DNA from: Nitrospinota bacterium
GTDB taxonomy: Bacteria > Nitrospinota > Nitrospinia > UBA9942
Direction: 5' to 3'
NCBI GenBank assembly: GCA_016194325.1
Contig: JACQBS010000004.1
Coordinates: forward strand, 1-35,425
Length of the DNA: 35,425 nt
Positions 16,317-24,246 of the stretch are shown here, piece by piece (position 1 is the first letter of the stretch; every line of letters begins with the position of its first letter). The translations under genes and the position numbers were made by a program. The notes under the pieces were generated by a model. That model saw nothing but the letters and a program-made list of their open reading frames with translations. It had not been told where the DNA came from and searched no databases.

Positions 16317-17459
16317 TTATCCAAGCAATAGCGCCATATGCTCGGACTTTGCCGCCTTCACTCCCCATGCTACTGCGACTTCAATCAGGACGGAACGATA
16401 TGCCCTGTAAAGAGCAACTTGAAAGAATATTCCGCTGTGAGGGTCCTCAATAACCATGACATCATCCGCAACATCACCGCCTTCAGGCATCTTTGGCAGC
16501 CTTGTCAATAGATGAATTGCAGAGCGGGCAAATGCCATATTAGCGACATAGCTGTTGTCGACTGCGACTGCATCATTATCAACCCATGCCTTCCGTAAAC
16601 CGGGCTTGTTGATTGCAAGAGAGCCGCTGGCAAGGGCTGTCCCTACTACATACTTATTAGTATCTCTGCCGGTCTCGGAATTGGTCAGAATATCCCCTGC
16701 CAATATCGTGCCTGTGCCTGTATCAACTACTATAGAAGTCTCTCCTATTGCCTCACCAGATACGTTGTTGACTAAATATCCCGAGCCAGTTCCCTTTGTG
16801 TGTGCCTTAATCTTTGCAGATTCACGAATTTGAAAGCCATGAATGTCAAGAAGAATACCCCGGCGAAGCGGGTCGGTAGAACCTCCCATGTGAACCTGTG
16901 ACTGCTTGCCGAGAATCTTTGCACCGGCGGCAGTATCAATGACCAGTCTTAATTCAGACGATGGAGCGCCATTATCCTTCAGTATGCGGGCAACCTCAGC
17001 CGCATCGCTAAAATCGCCTGCTGTGCCAAATGGCGTTGTGCCTGCTGTGCCAAATGCCCTTGAGGCTGCATTGTAAAGGACTGCAAGGTCATCCTCCATT
17101 TCGCCGCACAGTGTTCTAAAAGCCTGTGCAATCTTATTATTCTGAATGCCAGCCTTAGCATCACGCCCTACTGCGGCTTCATCTTCACCTGTCCAGTGGA
17201 ATTTGACGCCCCTGACTTTATTAATCTTCATTGTCCCGGCGGCAACTGTTGAACTGTCAAGTGCTGGAATTGTGTTTGCTGGTGTAACATCGTAAGCGGT
17301 TGCATCAGGAACGATGTCATAAGAGATGTCCTGATTCTTTGCCGCCTGTTCCGCCTTCGGGTTGATATACACGGACGGAATTAATCCGACCAGTTCACGA
17401 CTTACAACATCTACGCTGTCGTAGATATACTGAATCAAACCTGTTAAAGTATTAGCCAT
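16317..17459 (-). CDS. major capsid protein, P22 coat-like
   Basis: This 380-residue protein starts ANTLTGLIQYIYDSVDVVSR, followed by ELVGLIPSVYINP. That opening is typical of P22 gp5-type coat proteins rather than lambda gpE. The middle has KIHNK-like capsid strands (KINKVRGVKFHWTGEDEAAV) and a helix with AFRTLCGEMEDDLAVLY. It is expected to form the HK97-fold shell. A strong TTTTTT-GGAGG leader (bases 17461-17475) supports high translation. Its combination with a lambda-type terminase, portal and protease marks a mosaic head module. Confidence 0.82.
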   Translation of the reverse strand: MANTLTGLIQYIYDSVDVVSRELVGLIPSVYINPKAEQAAKNQDISYDIVPDATAYDVTPANTIPALDSSTVAAGTMKINKVRGVKFHWTGEDEAAVGRDAKAGIQNNKIAQAFRTLCGEMEDDLAVLYNAASRAFGTAGTTPFGTAGDFSDAAEVARILKDNGAPSSELRLVIDTAAGAKILGKQSQVHMGGSTDPLRRGILLDIHGFQIRESAKIKAHTKGTGSGYLVNNVSGEAIGETSIVVDTGTGTILAGDILTNSETGRDTNKYVVGTALASGSLAINKPGLRKAWVDNDAVAVDNSYVANMAFARSAIHLLTRLPKMPEGGDVADDVMVIEDPHSGIFFQVALYRAYRSVLIEVAVAWGVKAAKSEHMALLLG

Positions 17460-17482
17460 TGTTTTTTCCTCCTTTCAAAAAA

Positions 17483-17926
17483 TTAGTCAACTACCTTGCC
17501 GCCGCCTTTTACAAATGCGGACTGCTTATCTGTTGACAATATATTAAAATCTTTACGCTTCATGGTGTTCACATCTGAACCATCACCGGGTTCTGTTACT
17601 GGCACCTTAATTGAGCCGTCTGCCTTGAAACCTTCTATTGCCTTGAGCCTGAGCTTCTTCTCTGCATCCAGGACAGCCACCGCTGCTTCGGGACCAGTTG
17701 TCTTTCCATCAAACGCCAGACTTTCTATCAACGTCTCATGTCCAGAAATAAGCTGCCCTTTAACAGCCTTGATTCTGCTGACTTCTGCGACTGCGCCCTC
17801 TTTGCGTGCATTGTCAATCGCCTCCTGATAAGTCTTCTTGCCGTCTTCAATCCCTGATAACCGTCCTTCCTCATAGACAGCCTTATAAATATCAGGATGT
17901 TTTTCTTTCAATTCATTTTTATCCAT
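17483..17926 (-). CDS. nested scaffold protein (Nu3-like, internal start)
   Basis: Inside the protease gene, in the same frame, an ATG at 17924-17926 follows AAAGGAGG (17935-17942) by eight bases, the strongest Shine-Dalgarno in the gene. Translation from it gives 147 residues starting MDKNELKEKHPDIYKAVYEE, exactly the charged helical domain without the protease. Lambda Nu3 is made from such an internal start in gene C and acts as the head scaffold. The same arrangement is inferred here. Confidence 0.8.
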   Translation of the reverse strand: MDKNELKEKHPDIYKAVYEEGRLSGIEDGKKTYQEAIDNARKEGAVAEVSRIKAVKGQLISGHETLIESLAFDGKTTGPEAAVAVLDAEKKLRLKAIEGFKADGSIKVPVTEPGDGSDVNTMKRKDFNILSTDKQSAFVKGGGKVVD

Positions 17927-18820
17927 AATCAAATCCTCCTTTCCTATAAGTGCCGCAGCACCGGCGGCTTGTTTTGGGGAAGAAATAATCCCCTTGTTAT
18001 TAATAAGCTGGTCTAATGTGGAAACACCGTCCACAAGTCCCGCTTCTATCGCCTGTTTTCCCATGAAGAGGGATGCAGCATCAGTTGACATTTTTTGAAT
18101 AACTTCCTCTGCTGACACTCCTCTGAACTTTGCAACCTCATTCACAAATACGCCGTAGAGATAATCCACACGTTCTTTAATGCTTGCGAATCCTTCAGCA
18201 GAGAGAGGCTGATATTGAGATGCAATCCGTTTGTATTTCCCTGCATAGATTTCCGTTGTCTTAATGCCGAGTTTTTCTTTAAGTTTTGAAATATCTTCAT
18301 GTGCCGCAACAACACCGATTGAGCCGACTGTCGTTGTGTCTCCTGAAATAAAAATCTTATCCGCCGCAGAGCCTATAGCATAAGCGGCTGAAAGCATTGA
18401 ACCGTCTGTGTAGGCAATAATGGGCTTCTTCCCCCTGCTCTCATAAATCAAATTTGCAAGCTCAAATGTGCCGTCTATAGTCCCGCCGGGGGAATCAATA
18501 TTTAATATGATTTTTTCAACTGCTGGGTCATTGAGGGCTGCCTTAAAATCTCTTTCAACAAGCTGTGTAGATGCACCGCCTGAAATTTGTGTCAGGAGAT
18601 TCATCTTTTTTGCAATTACCCCTTCTATCGGTATGATTGCATTTCCATTTATGAGGTCATAACCCTGCGGCTTGTTGAGCAGTTCTTTGCCTGTGCGGGC
18701 TTCTATGTCTTTGATATTGATTTTTTCTCCTCTCAGATGTTTTGCGTAGATGCTGCGAATTTCATTCAGCATCTCTGCCGTGATTGCCCACGGCCCGTTT
18801 ATAATGTCTATAAGTTTCAT
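17483..18820 (-). CDS. S49 family prohead protease with fused scaffold (gpC-like)
   Basis: Of 445 residues, about 60-270 form a SppA/ClpP-type serine peptidase. The SPGG motif is at 110-113, the catalytic Ser144 is in SMLSAAYAIGSAAD, and the general base Lys195 is in AGKYKR. Residues 299-445 are charged and helical with no peptidase features and match a scaffold domain. In lambda, gpC matures the prohead and its C-terminal part is also made separately as Nu3. The gene lies between portal and coat, as expected. No lambda D-like decoration gene follows. Confidence 0.9.
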   Translation of the reverse strand: MKLIDIINGPWAITAEMLNEIRSIYAKHLRGEKINIKDIEARTGKELLNKPQGYDLINGNAIIPIEGVIAKKMNLLTQISGGASTQLVERDFKAALNDPAVEKIILNIDSPGGTIDGTFELANLIYESRGKKPIIAYTDGSMLSAAYAIGSAADKIFISGDTTTVGSIGVVAAHEDISKLKEKLGIKTTEIYAGKYKRIASQYQPLSAEGFASIKERVDYLYGVFVNEVAKFRGVSAEEVIQKMSTDAASLFMGKQAIEAGLVDGVSTLDQLINNKGIISSPKQAAGAAALIGKEDLIMDKNELKEKHPDIYKAVYEEGRLSGIEDGKKTYQEAIDNARKEGAVAEVSRIKAVKGQLISGHETLIESLAFDGKTTGPEAAVAVLDAEKKLRLKAIEGFKADGSIKVPVTEPGDGSDVNTMKRKDFNILSTDKQSAFVKGGGKVVD

Positions 18821-18843
18821 TGTCCCTCCGTATCAGGTTTGTC

Positions 18844-20448
18844 TTATGATTGCGTTGCATCTTGTTTCGCTGCTATAGGTTGTGGAGCTTTTTCCATTGC
18901 CGGGTGCTGGATGCCAAGGTCTTTAAACATCTTCACTTCTTTTTTTATTCTCGGATAATTTGTTTCAAAATCACCACCTGTAATAAATGCAGTCTCTTCA
19001 TCAACTGTTGATAATAAAACTGCTATCCTCTCCCTTGAGGCGTTTACTTCTTTCTCAGGGTCAATCTGAATTGGTGCATCGCCTATCCATGTAGAACCGC
19101 AGTATGCCTTTCTAATCAGTGGGTCGGAAAGAAAGCCGGGAGCGGATATTCTGCCAATCGCCACCGCCTCATAAAGCCATATTTCGTAAATCTCTTGGCA
19201 AAAGTGTCTTGCGAGCCATTGCCTTCGTTGTTTAAAAAATGTCCATGCCACCATCAAGGCAGCCCTTGAAGCTGAATAAGATGCAGTAAAGTGTTTAATT
19301 AAAACTTCAAAAGGAAGTTCCAGGGCAACACCAATTTGCCTGAACATTGACATCATGAACGGGTCAAAACCTGTATTAGGCCTTAAGGGATTTACCTGTT
19401 CAATGCTTTCGCCGGGGGCAAGACCTACAACTACACCGGATGCAAGTTTAATATCCTCATCTGTTGTCTTTGCCTTTGTTTCGTCTGTCGGGTCCATGGG
19501 GGCAAAATCTGCATCTCCTGTCTCGGACTTAACAAAGACAGTGAGCATAGCGGAAACAACAGCTGCCATGATCTCTGCTTCAGTATATTTGTCAAGCTGT
19601 TTTAAAGTCTCTATGACAGGTGAAAGATATGGAACTCCCCTTGTCTGCCCTGCCCTGAAAATTTTGTAAAGATGGATGACATTGCGAAGATTTGTATTGG
19701 AGCCGAATGCAGGGACTTTTGCCCATGTGCGGTCTGCTGAATTAAAGCGAGAGCCGGGATGCTGATTACAGATATGATAAGTAACCGGAGCGCCATATTC
19801 GTCTTTTTCTATACCGCCGCAAATTTTTGATGTATTAGCCTGTCCTTGAGCATTACTGATTCTATCGGCTTCTATATGCTGGAGTGCGAGAGTATATGGA
19901 TTATCTTTTCGGGGTATTCGTGGCAAAATAACAAAATGGTCGCCATTAACAAGGGTCTGCCTGAATGCAAGTTCCTGATGTTCCGTGAATGTCAGAGAGC
20001 GTGAGGCATCGCAATCATGAGATTCCGACCATAACCTGAACTCCCTCTCTGTGTTAGCCTCCCATGCGTCTGCCTCTTCATCTGTCATATTTAAAATATC
20101 CCTGTCTATATGACTCTGTAATTTTAAACCTGTGCCGACTACATTTAACGTGGTGGTGTTGATTGCCCCTGTTGCAATCGGCGCATTCCTTTCAAGGTCT
20201 CTTGACCGTTGTCTCAGCGTTGGTAAATCGTGGAGTGTATCGGCATCTGCATCGCCCCGTGATGTATTCCACATCACCGTTTGTCTGCGGTCATGTCTCG
20301 CTCCGAGATATGCACCTGAGATAGCCTGCATCGTCCTTGCCTTGAATCGCTGATTAGCCTTGATTGGATTTATATAGCGGACGGCACGGTCAATAATATT
20401 TTCTTCAACTGTGATTTTTTTACCTGCAATATTAAAATCTTGTTTCAT
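18844..20448 (-). CDS. portal protein (lambda gpB family)
   Basis: This 534-residue protein forms the dodecameric DNA entry ring. It matches lambda B-type portals in several places: ISGAYLGARHDRRQTVMWN, LRQRSRDLERNAPIATGAI, NTTTLNVVGTGLKLQSHID and FTASYSASRAALMVAWTFF. Length is normal for the family (lambda B, 533). The start overlaps the gpW-like stop by four bases. The protease gene follows 23 bases downstream. Confidence 0.95.
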   Translation of the reverse strand: MKQDFNIAGKKITVEENIIDRAVRYINPIKANQRFKARTMQAISGAYLGARHDRRQTVMWNTSRGDADADTLHDLPTLRQRSRDLERNAPIATGAINTTTLNVVGTGLKLQSHIDRDILNMTDEEADAWEANTEREFRLWSESHDCDASRSLTFTEHQELAFRQTLVNGDHFVILPRIPRKDNPYTLALQHIEADRISNAQGQANTSKICGGIEKDEYGAPVTYHICNQHPGSRFNSADRTWAKVPAFGSNTNLRNVIHLYKIFRAGQTRGVPYLSPVIETLKQLDKYTEAEIMAAVVSAMLTVFVKSETGDADFAPMDPTDETKAKTTDEDIKLASGVVVGLAPGESIEQVNPLRPNTGFDPFMMSMFRQIGVALELPFEVLIKHFTASYSASRAALMVAWTFFKQRRQWLARHFCQEIYEIWLYEAVAIGRISAPGFLSDPLIRKAYCGSTWIGDAPIQIDPEKEVNASRERIAVLLSTVDEETAFITGGDFETNYPRIKKEVKMFKDLGIQHPAMEKAPQPIAAKQDATQS

Positions 20449-20660
20449 ATAGGTGTAACTCCCTTGATAGTTATACCGCCTTTTGTGAGCCGTTTAACCT
20501 GCCTGTCCCAGTAAATAATTTGTTTTCGGATTTGTTCTGAATCAGCGCGGGTAACTGTCCTGCCTGCGATAGAATAAGACTGTCCGGCGGCAACTTTTGT
20601 TGAGGCAGTCAGCCAATTTGCAAGTTGGGTTTGTGCATCGCTAAGTGTTATTCCTGCCAT
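20445..20660 (-). CDS. gpW-like head-tail joining protein
   Basis: This 71-residue protein lies between the terminase and portal genes, the position of lambda W. It starts ITLSDAQTQLANWLTAST and carries the YSIAGRTVTRADSEQIRKQI motif, a pattern widely found in small proteins between gpA and portal. W-type proteins stabilise packaged DNA and let FII bind. Its stop overlaps the portal start (ATGA), so translation is coupled. Confidence 0.78.
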   Translation of the reverse strand: MAGITLSDAQTQLANWLTASTKVAAGQSYSIAGRTVTRADSEQIRKQIIYWDRQVKRLTKGGITIKGVTPI

Positions 20661-20702
20661 AATGTAAACAATTATAAAAGATTATTTCAGACAGGCATAG
20701 GC

Positions 20703-20730
20703 ACAAATGTCCTCAAATGTCCTCATTTGT
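20703..20730. promoter_or_regulatory. possible operator: direct and inverted AAATG repeats
   Basis: The only non-coding gap of the head module (20661-20785) carries AAATGTCCTC twice in tandem, then an inverted half, so ACAAATG and CATTTGT flank the block. Such symmetry suggests a protein-binding site. The adjacent helix-turn-helix gene is a candidate partner, though the site could also belong to the packaging start region. Confidence 0.35.
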
Positions 20731-20785
20731 CACTGTTTTTTGTAGGATAAGGTAGGATGATAAAAAGATTAAGGATTTTTAGAAT

Positions 20786-21055
20786 TTATTTTGAAATCCC
20801 TTTTGAAATAATTCGTCTGCCTTTATGAACTGTAGTTATTTTTGATTCTACTTCCTTAATTGATTCTATATGCGTATTTTCTGTTTTTTGAACAAGTTTC
20901 AAAACTGAATTTCTAAAAATTCTAATTACACCATTCGGCTTACAATATTTGATTCTCTCCTCAACACACCATCTGAAGACTGTCTTTTTTGAAATTGAAA
21001 AATAATCTGCAACCTCTTCAGGTCTTAATAATTCTTTTTCAGGAAGATTCATCAA
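20786..21055 (-). CDS. helix-turn-helix protein (excisionase/MerR-like)
   Basis: This 89-residue protein has a winged HTH of the excisionase type at about 10-50: LLRPEEVADYFSISKKTVFR followed by CVEERIKYCKPNGVIRIFR. Such proteins bind DNA as small regulators or recombination directionality factors. Its place between large terminase and gpW is unusual, since that slot is normally empty. Its C-terminus GRRIISKG is identical to the end of the terminase, and 15 bases coding for it are repeated exactly (20808-20822 and 21068-21082). The gene overlaps the terminase stop by four bases. Confidence 0.75.
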   Translation of the reverse strand: MMNLPEKELLRPEEVADYFSISKKTVFRWCVEERIKYCKPNGVIRIFRNSVLKLVQKTENTHIESIKEVESKITTVHKGRRIISKGISK

Positions 21056-23082
21056 ACTCCTTTACTTATAATTCGTCTGCCTGTTTTCTTAATCTGTATT
21101 TTTTGCCCTTGAGCTACTGCTGTAATTTGCCTTACGATTACATCAAAATTCGGATTCAATAATTCTATGACTGCCAGATTGCCTACGAACAAATCAAGTG
21201 CCTCATTTCTTGCGTCTTTTCTTTTTTTATCCCATACCCTATAAGGTCTTCCGCCTTTATATTTTGTCAGACATTGTTCGGCACAGAGCTGCTTAAAAAA
21301 ATCATAATCAAGTGAATCGGAAAAATGGACATAGCCAGGTCCGGGGGCTTCTATCTGGAGGCGGGCAAATAGTGTGTCTTTCGCTGTCTCTGTCCCTATC
21401 ATTATCAGTGTTACCTTGTTTTTATCGTTACCTTTTCTCTTTCGTGGATCTGTAACGGATATAAGAGGCTTGCCTACAGTTGATGAGCCTTTCGTTGCAT
21501 AAACCCTGCGTCCCAACTGTCTTACCCTGACAAACCTATATACATCAGGGGCGAGATAACCAGAATCTATTCCTGCCGTTACAATCTTAAGTTTTGCACC
21601 GCTCTCATGCTGCCATTCTTTGAGCAAATATCTATCTAAGTCTCCCCACACCTGCGACTGCGAGGTATCACCGGGCAACTGGACTCTCTCTATCGCCCAG
21701 CTTTGAAATCCCTGCCCCCACGCTATAACGCATACCTCTATACGATTCGCCTGTATATCTGCGTAAGCCGAGAGTATACAGCCCCCCATAGGAATTTGCC
21801 ACACAGCATTTTTTGGAGTGAAACAATATCGCCGTGCATATAAATCATCTTCCTTCAGACTATCCCCTTGCTGTGATTCAACAAACGGCTCTGCTAAATA
21901 ATCGTTGTAAAAGTCTATAAGTTTCGCCTTGTCGCTTTTTGACAGCAGATATGCCGAGGCTATCTCACTGAGAGATACATCAGGGCTTATCCATGCCGGC
22001 AAATGAAATGCAACTGAACGTGGTCTCTGAATATCTTTTCCTTTTTCCCTTTTCCATTCTCCTGCACGAACCGCCTTATCCCTCTGAATATCTGTCCAGC
22101 GGGATTTACAATGAGGACATTCATAGTATGCAAGGTTTTCCCTTCTGATTTGTTCAGGGAACACTTTTTCCCCCTCATCCTGCCCCTCTCCCGCATGGGG
22201 AGAGGATAAAAGAGTTTTCCTCTCCCTTGACGGGAGGGGATTAAGGGGAGGGTGAATTGTATCTGGCCATTTGAGATTATCAAGAGACATAATCTGTTCT
22301 ATTTTACAGTGAGGGCAGGAGACATAATATTTATACAGGACATCGGCACTTTGCAGCGCCTTCCAGATATGCCCCTCTTCTCTTGTTGGTGTTGACACCT
22401 TAAATATTTTATAGGTATGTTTGAAAGTCCTTGCCCTCTTTTCACCTAAAGTAATCGGGTCTGATTCCTTCCCTACAAATGGCGGATACTTATCAGTCTC
22501 ATCAAAAAAAAGGAATTTAACAGGGAATGTGGCAAGGGCTGCGGATGAGTTTGAATGTGCCATGTAAAGAATATTTCCATTATTCAGTTTGACCCTAAGT
22601 TTTGCCATATCATCAGGATTTGGGGATATAAGTTTTCTAAGGGCATGGGACTGCTCAATCATTGGAATAATTCTGTCTGAGTTTACTTTTTTTGAAATTG
22701 CCTCTGAAGGCATGACAAACATCATTGTTGATGGATGCCTATCCATTGCATAGGCCGCACAATTTAACATCGCCTCACTCCCCCCTGTCTGGGGAGCCTT
22801 GCAGATAATTATTTCCCGAATATGAGGGAGACCCCATATATCCATTATTTTTATGAGATGTGGCGATATATCATTCCGCCACGGCCCCCTGTGAGCTCCA
22901 ATTGGAACTGTTCTATATTTCTCTGCCCATTGTGAAACAGTAAGAGGCTCTCTCTTTTCAAACACCCGCCTCTCGGATGGGTAAAAAGTGAAAGGGAAAA
23001 TAAAATCACCCTGCCTATCAGATTCCCCCTTTATAAAAGGGGGATTAAGGGGGATTTGTATTGATGATAATTCAGACTGCAT
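21052..23082 (-). CDS. terminase large subunit (gpA family)
   Basis: This 676-residue protein translocates and cuts phage DNA. The start of the conserved region is LTVSQWAEKYRTVPIGAHRG at about 47-66. The Walker A-like motor motif KAPQTGGSE is at 95-103 and Walker B with FFDE at 192-195. The nuclease half begins LSAYADIQANRIEV, where the Asp is the expected metal ligand, and continues to a C-terminal basic end. Two CPHC motifs (about 256 and 322) form a zinc-ribbon-like element. Two palindromic repeats are inserted in frame, at residues 8-22 and about 277-306; the second falls between the two CPHC motifs. Without them the length would be close to lambda gpA (641). Confidence 0.94.
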   Translation of the reverse strand: MQSELSSIQIPLNPPFIKGESDRQGDFIFPFTFYPSERRVFEKREPLTVSQWAEKYRTVPIGAHRGPWRNDISPHLIKIMDIWGLPHIREIIICKAPQTGGSEAMLNCAAYAMDRHPSTMMFVMPSEAISKKVNSDRIIPMIEQSHALRKLISPNPDDMAKLRVKLNNGNILYMAHSNSSAALATFPVKFLFFDETDKYPPFVGKESDPITLGEKRARTFKHTYKIFKVSTPTREEGHIWKALQSADVLYKYYVSCPHCKIEQIMSLDNLKWPDTIHPPLNPLPSRERKTLLSSPHAGEGQDEGEKVFPEQIRRENLAYYECPHCKSRWTDIQRDKAVRAGEWKREKGKDIQRPRSVAFHLPAWISPDVSLSEIASAYLLSKSDKAKLIDFYNDYLAEPFVESQQGDSLKEDDLYARRYCFTPKNAVWQIPMGGCILSAYADIQANRIEVCVIAWGQGFQSWAIERVQLPGDTSQSQVWGDLDRYLLKEWQHESGAKLKIVTAGIDSGYLAPDVYRFVRVRQLGRRVYATKGSSTVGKPLISVTDPRKRKGNDKNKVTLIMIGTETAKDTLFARLQIEAPGPGYVHFSDSLDYDFFKQLCAEQCLTKYKGGRPYRVWDKKRKDARNEALDLFVGNLAVIELLNPNFDVIVRQITAVAQGQKIQIKKTGRRIISKGV
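22165..22255. repeat. in-frame double palindromic repeat inside terL
   Basis: Two hairpins, CCTCTCCC/GGGGAGAGG and CCTCTCCCTTGACGGGAGGG, are joined by a short spacer and followed by GGATTAAGGGGAGGG. The + strand contains the familiar CCCTCATCCTGCCCCTCTCCC string. On the minus strand the element encodes HPPLNPLPSRERKTLLSSPH and continues as AGEGQDEGE. It is open in the terminase frame, about 90 bases long. Confidence 0.8.
23021..23057. repeat. in-frame palindromic repeat at the 5' end of terL
   Basis: CCCCCTTTATAAAAGGGGG followed by ATTAAGGGGGATTT forms a strong hairpin and encodes IQIPLNPPFIKGE at terminase residues 8-20. The IPLNPPFIKG peptide is the typical translation of this repeat family. 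It lies directly after the start codon region, so the native N-terminus of the terminase may begin only after it. Confidence 0.8.
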
Positions 23083-23803
23083 CTGTCTCCTCTGTTTTTA
23101 TTTTTACCGCCTCAAATACCATCGGCTTACTGTAATGATGAAAAAGCTCCTCTGTCTCCTTCAAACATAATTCAAGGACATCGGGACCCTTTTCAGGCTT
23201 GCCTTCTGCAAGCTCAATTAATCTTGTTGACATGCTGTGAAAGAATCCTTGAACACCCGATTTCAAAAAGGCAGCCCGTGCCGATAACTGCTGCTCTGCA
23301 TCTGATTTGAGAATATAATTTCCTCTCGCAATCTCATTCTCAAATGCAACCTTATCCGCCCTCTCTTTTGTGAAGCGGGTTTCTTCTTTCAGTTTTTCAA
23401 AAGGATCTATTTCATAATCCGAGCCGTCAAGTTTACTGAGGCAGAGGCGGGCATATTTATCCGCATCTTTTCGCAAGATACTGCCGTCTTTTTGTTTATC
23501 AATTTTGAGCTGGTCTTCATAGAGCTTGCTCTTGCTTACCTTCCACCCCTCTAAACGCAGGTATTCAAGGACTTCGGGGATGCCTTTTAATGCCGCCTCT
23601 TGTGGGTTTATCTCTGCCTCTTTTTGCCTGAAATACTCCTCTATCGCCTGCCTTGCTTTTTCATATTCCTTCACATTTGCCGTAGAGGAGCTTTCTTTCA
23701 CCGCCTTTAAGGCAGCGACAAAGGAATTGTTATAAATCCCAAAGTCATCATATTTTCTGGTTTTAAATTCCTCTATCTTCTGTTGAATTTCCTGTAGTGT
23801 CAT
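23072..23803 (-). CDS. terminase small subunit (Nu1-like)
   Basis: This 243-residue protein lies directly upstream of the large terminase and overlaps it by 11 bases. The central PEVLEYLRLEGWKVSKSKLY is the winged-helix signature of Nu1-type small subunits, which bind the packaging site. Long charged coiled-coil stretches follow, for example FEKLKEETRFTKERADKVAF, which may mediate oligomers and contact with gpA. The N-terminal 80 residues are helical. An A-rich, weak ribosome-binding site precedes the ATG. Confidence 0.85.
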   Translation of the reverse strand: MTLQEIQQKIEEFKTRKYDDFGIYNNSFVAALKAVKESSSTANVKEYEKARQAIEEYFRQKEAEINPQEAALKGIPEVLEYLRLEGWKVSKSKLYEDQLKIDKQKDGSILRKDADKYARLCLSKLDGSDYEIDPFEKLKEETRFTKERADKVAFENEIARGNYILKSDAEQQLSARAAFLKSGVQGFFHSMSTRLIELAEGKPEKGPDVLELCLKETEELFHHYSKPMVFEAVKIKTEETDAV

Positions 23804-23810
23804 ATTCTTT

Positions 23811-23850
23811 TGTCATTCTGACCCTGAGCATAGCGAAGGGGAAGAATCTC
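23811..23850. repeat. dispersed repeat (GTCATTCTGACCCTGAGC type)
   Basis: The start of the gap upstream of the small terminase gene carries the well-known dispersed string TGTCATTCTGACCCTGAGC, with CGAAGGGGAAGAATCTC at its end. It is probably a host-type repeat. It lies between the small terminase start and the ASCH promoter. Confidence 0.6.
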
Positions 23851-23930
23851 ATCACTCATTACTTATTTTCTTTTCGCCTTTTTACCTGTGAAATTCTCCC
23901 AGCATTTAACTTGTAACTACGGGAATTCCT

Positions 23931-23958
23931 TTGACAATTTGCCCTTTTTTGATATATT
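23931..23958 (+). promoter_or_regulatory. strong promoter giving a leaderless ASCH message
   Basis: TTGACA at 23931-23936 and TATATT at 23953-23958 are 16 bases apart. The -10 box ends six bases before the ATG of the ASCH gene, so the predicted transcription start coincides with the A of that ATG. No Shine-Dalgarno fits in between. This predicts a leaderless mRNA read away from the late operon. Confidence 0.72.
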
Positions 23959-23964
23959 TATTAC

Positions 23965-24246
23965 ATGAAAAATTTATGGTTCAAACAATGTTATGTTTCA
24001 CCCATTTTAAACGGCTCAAAAACCGATACCATCCGCAGACAGTCATCTCGTCTGCCTAATATTAACGAAGTTATAGGTTTCTCCGTTGGTCCAATAAAAT
24101 CTTTTTGCACCGCTCGTATTACCGCCAAAGAAATCATAAATTTTAAAAATATATCCGATAAAAGACGCAAGGAACTTTTGTCTATATATCCCGGATATTT
24201 AGGTGCTCTTGTACGACTCTCCTATAAACTCGAATCCGCAGGTTAA
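23965..24246 (+). CDS. ASCH-domain protein
   Basis: This 93-residue protein is one of few on the + strand. The first 60 residues match the ASCH fold (PUA-like): WFKQCYVSPILNGSKTDTIR, then NEVIGFSVGPIKSFCTARIT. The KTDTIR segment corresponds to the GxKTxTxR signature; in E. coli YqfB, Lys and Thr of this motif take part in N4-acetylcytidine hydrolysis. ASCH proteins bind RNA or modified nucleotides. It has its own promoter and no ribosome-binding site. Its last 48 bases overlap, in the opposite direction, the end of the ABC-GNAT gene. It could read or reverse the modification made by that gene, which is inference. Confidence 0.75.
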   Translation: MKNLWFKQCYVSPILNGSKTDTIRRQSSRLPNINEVIGFSVGPIKSFCTARITAKEIINFKNISDKRRKELLSIYPGYLGALVRLSYKLESAG

